The position numbers were made by a program, and so were the translations under genes. This document shows, in pieces, positions 61,201 to 64,000 of a stretch of 64,000 nucleotides of DNA (position 1 is its first letter; every line of letters begins with the position of its first letter). This DNA is from Acanthaster planci (taxonomy: Eukaryota > Echinodermata > Asteroidea > Valvatida > Acanthasteridae), in NCBI RefSeq assembly GCF_001949145.1, contig NW_019091441.1, forward strand, positions 735,953 to 799,952, given 5' to 3'. The notes under the pieces are model-generated. The model made no database searches, had not been told where the DNA came from, and was given only the letters and a program-made list of their open reading frames with translations.

Positions 61201-63684
61201 NNNNNNNNNNNNNNNNNNNNNNNNNNNNNNNNNNNNNNNNNNNNNNNNNNNNNNNNNNNNNNNNNNNNNNNNNNNNNNNNNNNNNNNNNNNNNNNNNNNN
61301 NNNNNNNNNNNNNNNNNNNNNNNNNNNNNNNNNNNNNNNNNNNNNNNNNNNNNNNNNNNNNNNNNNNNNNNNNNNNNNTTAGTAGTTATTCTATGAGGGG
61401 AAAAGATCAACTTTTCAATGTTTAGTAGTTACTCTGTCAATGACAGACTACAATGGGGTTTAGCCTTGAAATGAAAATTCCACGGCTGAATGGGAAAAAG
61501 AGACTAGTCACCTTTCATGGATTGTGTAACCTTGTCAGGGTGTAAAATGTCAACATTTAACATCTATGTTTTCTAAGATACACTGTAGGAAACTCTTGTT
61601 GCTAAAATTTGTCAGCATTGGCTAGTTTCACAGGGCATTATGTGGAAAATGTCGACAAATGGATTCATTTTTTTAATTACGATTCAGTAGTTGTCTGAGC
61701 TACATGTATTTTTGGATGTAAAAGTACGTTGGAATTTTTGGGTCGACTGTGAATAACAGGGAGTGGTTTTTGAAAGGCAATTTTCTTTGTGTAATGCACA
61801 CCACTGTGTGTTTTCAATAAATGGGTTATTATTCATCAGATAATATGATATGCGTGCAAAAGGTTGAGTAAATCAACTTTCAAGATACAGACGACATCTT
61901 TGGGCCAAATGCCTAAAGATATACTGCATTACAAGTTGCCTCTGTGGTTGAAAATTTTTCGTTAATTCATGTTACAATACAATTTTGATTTTGTTGGGGT
62001 TTTGGTTTAAATGAGAAAATCTCTTTAAATGGTTGGACTCTTGTAAAAGGATGTTTCGAGAAGGGGAATTCACTGTACACAAACATTGGTTTGTAATTTC
62101 CATGTTTTATTTTCAGAACTTAATGTAGGTGACACATAACTTTTTTAAGTGTGCAAACTTTCAAATAAAATTTGCAATTTCAGACACCCAAGGTCAAAAA
62201 CAGATATTACACAAGTAGAAATCAGCATTTCAAATAATGGCACTGCCATTTCTTGTAGATTGAGTGAGGCCTTCCACACATCTTTTCAGTTTTACTACTT
62301 GGAGTTCTCTAGCCTGGGCCAAGGCTTTCATTTCATTGCCTACCATCATTGCTGGCAGGTCATAATTCATAGTACACTATACTGGTAAAAATTATAAGGG
62401 CGCGAGGATGTGGCTCCATGATTTAGGTTCAGCAGCAGATGGTACATGTACATGTATGTGGTTACCAGTATGGCTGTGTTATGTACATGTAGATCACGTT
62501 TACATCTTTACACATGGATTCACACGTGTACATTATGTACATTTTATTGGAACTGAAGATGCACTGTACACAGAACAGTTACAGTTGTGCATGGTAACTT
62601 TTGTCTGTGCTTTATTTCCTTGTCACTCTACTTTTGGTGCTTGACATTTGACCATTTCCTTTTAATTTTTTGGAAACTGGAAGGTTGTGTTCAGACACAA
62701 AAGTCATATAGTTTCAAAACATTTGAAGACTGATGTTCTCAGCATGAAACTTGTTTATAAATTCTATGAAGTCAGTTTCCTTATTTTGCATTTGTTTTCA
62801 GTGTCTATGAAAACTAGAAAGCAATGTTTTTTGTTTATTGTGTTTGTTTTGTTTTGCTCAGAAACGTCCCCAATCAATGGCCAATTGCATTTTTGAGGTG
62901 TAGTGTTACTTTACCAGATTTTCACTGACATTATGTTGTCTTTGTCATTTTAACCATGTGTGATATTTCAAGCATTCAGTGACAGGACCTCAATCAACAG
63001 GCTGTTTGAACACAAGTGTAACCATTTGGAAATTCATACTTGGACAAAATCTGCATCTCTACACTAGAATGATAAAAATTGGAAGAAAAGTAAAATGAGG
63101 CAAACATATACAGTATGTCTTGCATATGTACTAGATATTTTCAGAAATTTTTTTTGAAAAATAATGTTCTTATTCTTTCAAAGCCCTTGTAAACTTTCTT
63201 TGCCATCAAAAAAACCACCTCTTGAAAAAGTAGAATTGAATAGACTACATGTACATGTACCTATACGAAAGGGCTCCATGCAACATCTTGACAACCTGTA
63301 ATTCTAATTTGTTTGCACTCTTTCATAAATTTTTATTGAGCTAATTGCATTACTCCTGGGATTACAATTTTGCAGGTAAGAAGTTGATTGGACGGAGTCA
63401 AACAAGAGAAGTTGCTTCCAAGAGATTGGGTCAACTGAATGAATACTGCCAAGTAAGTAGCAGCCGTACAAACACAATCACTCATCACTGAGCAGTTTGT
63501 CAATGAAAAGCAAAATGCATGTCTGAGAAATCAAAGGATCATCCAATCTCATCTTTTACGTAAAAGAGGTCGTAATTCTTTTGATGCAGCTGTTGGTGAG
63601 ACTACCTCCCAAGATATCAGAGTGTGATGAAGTCTTGCAGTTCTTTACTCCAAATGCTGAAGACATTAACCCAACCAGAGAGAA
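55223..63684 (+). CDS. PX-domain protein of the SH3PXD2 (Tks)/NCF1 (p47phox) family, 5' part of gene, runs off the window
   Basis: Exons 55223-55294, 57466-57546, 58798-58873, 63376-63452 and 63590-63684 join at GT/AG with matching phase to 133 codons plus 2 bases. They encode an almost complete PX domain: [19 protein letters not shown], then [22 protein letters not shown] (25-51; R42/R43 are the phosphoinositide-contact pair), [19 protein letters not shown] (60-78, with the PX proline turn), [15 protein letters not shown] and [18 protein letters not shown] (104-121). Family knowledge: PX plus SH3 scaffolds that bind PI3P/PI(3,4)P2; SH3PXD2 proteins organise podosomes and NADPH oxidase, NCF1 organises the phagocyte oxidase. 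[10 protein letters not shown] and [11 protein letters not shown] favour SH3PXD2, whereas EAGAKNP is closer to NCF1. The last donor (GAGAA|gtaaga, phase 2) shows that the gene continues. SH3 domains would lie beyond the window. Confidence 0.88.
57466..57546 (+). CDS. PX gene exon 2
   Basis: Encodes [20 protein letters not shown] and SKFFDLQ, the core phosphoinositide-binding strand. Acceptor tttgcag, donor TTACAG|gtattg. Confidence 0.92.
58336..58500. repeat. Cluster of ACATGTAC/TACATGTA palindromic motifs
   Basis: TACATGTACATGAAC, TACATGTAGACTGTAC, TTGTACATGTATGCATGT and TGTACATGTACATGT occur within 165 bp; similar clusters at 50819-50912, 62441-62490 and 63246-63262. Confidence 0.7.
58798..58873 (+). 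CDS. PX gene exon 3
   Basis: Encodes [20 protein letters not shown] then IPFLP, the PX polyproline-turn region. Acceptor ttttcag, donor CCGG|gtgagt, phase 1. Confidence 0.92.
60371..61439. repeat. Minisatellite, unit about 43 bp, interrupted by the gap
   Basis: Copies of a unit combining GAAAAGATCAACTT with TTTAGTAGTTACTCTGT flank the gap at 60371-60444 and 61379-61439. One left copy is shortened to about 30 bp. Confidence 0.75.
60445..61378. other. Assembly gap (N), inside a minisatellite in intron 3 of the PX gene
   Basis: 934 N. Both flanks carry the same unit (TTTAGTAGTTACTCTGTGAA, then GGAAAAGATCAACTT). The two right-hand copies start 43 bases apart (61379 and 61422); left-hand copies lie at 60371-60444. 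The true array length is unknown. Confidence 0.95.
63376..63452 (+). CDS. PX gene exon 4
   Basis: Encodes (G)[19 protein letters not shown] then LNEYCQ. Acceptor ttgcag, donor TGCCAA|gtaagt, phase 0. Confidence 0.92.
63590..63684 (+). CDS. PX gene exon 5
   Basis: Encodes [20 protein letters not shown] then [11 protein letters not shown], the last PX helix. Acceptor gatgcag, donor GAGAA|gtaaga, phase 2. From 63685 to the window end is intron with no further exon visible. Confidence 0.9.
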
Positions 63685-64000
63685 GTAAGATTAATTTGCC
63701 TATTTCAGTCTTGTAATAGAGGTCAAATGTGATCAAGCTTGCCCATCAATTTTTGAAAATGTAGTGGGAACAGTAGCCCAAGTACATGTATGCTTGTAGT
63801 AAACATTGCCGTAGTCGGGCTTTAATACTGGCATTATAAGAAAGTAAAAGAGTTCAACAAACTTCACGGGACAGCTTGTATGACCTTGATGTGGCAATTC
63901 AAAGTCTCTGATGGCTGACTTTATTTGACATCTTACATATAGCTGTTCCACTGTACATGTAGCTCTTTGTGGTTGCGCCAATCGCACCGCTGTGTTTGAT

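Noticed and set aside
60398-61410. Open frames of over 300 codons on both strands
   Set aside because: They consist of N bases in the assembly gap.

Overview
This is a eukaryotic, intron-rich, AT-leaning window with an assembly gap (934 N). I read three protein-coding genes by joining exons at GT/AG sites with matching phase, plus a dense set of non-autonomous repeats. The gene families and repeat style (inverted elements with tandem-repeat arms, hAT/mariner-type hairpins, scattered ACATGTAC motifs) fit a marine invertebrate deuterostome such as an echinoderm, hemichordate or cephalochordate. That placement is an inference; nothing here fixes the species.

Layout. 1-30.4 kb: no gene I can support. 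It holds tRNA-derived SINEs, hairpin MITEs, several fold-back-type elements whose inverted arms are short tandem repeats (5.67-7.29, 22.2-23.07, 24.25-24.96 kb and an inverted pair 7.36/11.3 kb), a solo arm at 27.7-28.2 kb, and a frameshifted coding relic near 10.3-10.8 kb. 30.55-45.53 kb (+): a complete 15-exon SUPV3L1 gene, about 851 codons, the mitochondrial SUV3 RNA helicase, with hAT and MITE copies in its introns. 49.73-51.41 kb (-): a compact three-exon gene for a 161-residue protein with an N-terminal CARD and a C-terminal RHIM-like/amyloid-signalling-like motif; its first intron contains the 3' end of a LINE lying against the 5' splice site. 52.92-54.45 kb: a second fold-back element, with different arms but an internal segment homologous to the one at 5.67-7.29 kb. 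55.22 kb to the window end (+): the first five exons of a PX-domain gene of the SH3PXD2 (Tks)/NCF1 (p47phox) family, which continues beyond the window; its third intron contains the gap, which sits in a minisatellite.

The three genes do not form a pathway. SUV3 unwinds and helps degrade mitochondrial RNA, the CARD protein looks like a cell-death or innate-immunity adaptor, and the PX protein would bind phosphoinositides as a scaffold or oxidase organiser. The two observations I would follow first are the CARD plus RHIM-like adaptor, and the fold-back elements that share an internal module but carry unrelated tandem-repeat arms.
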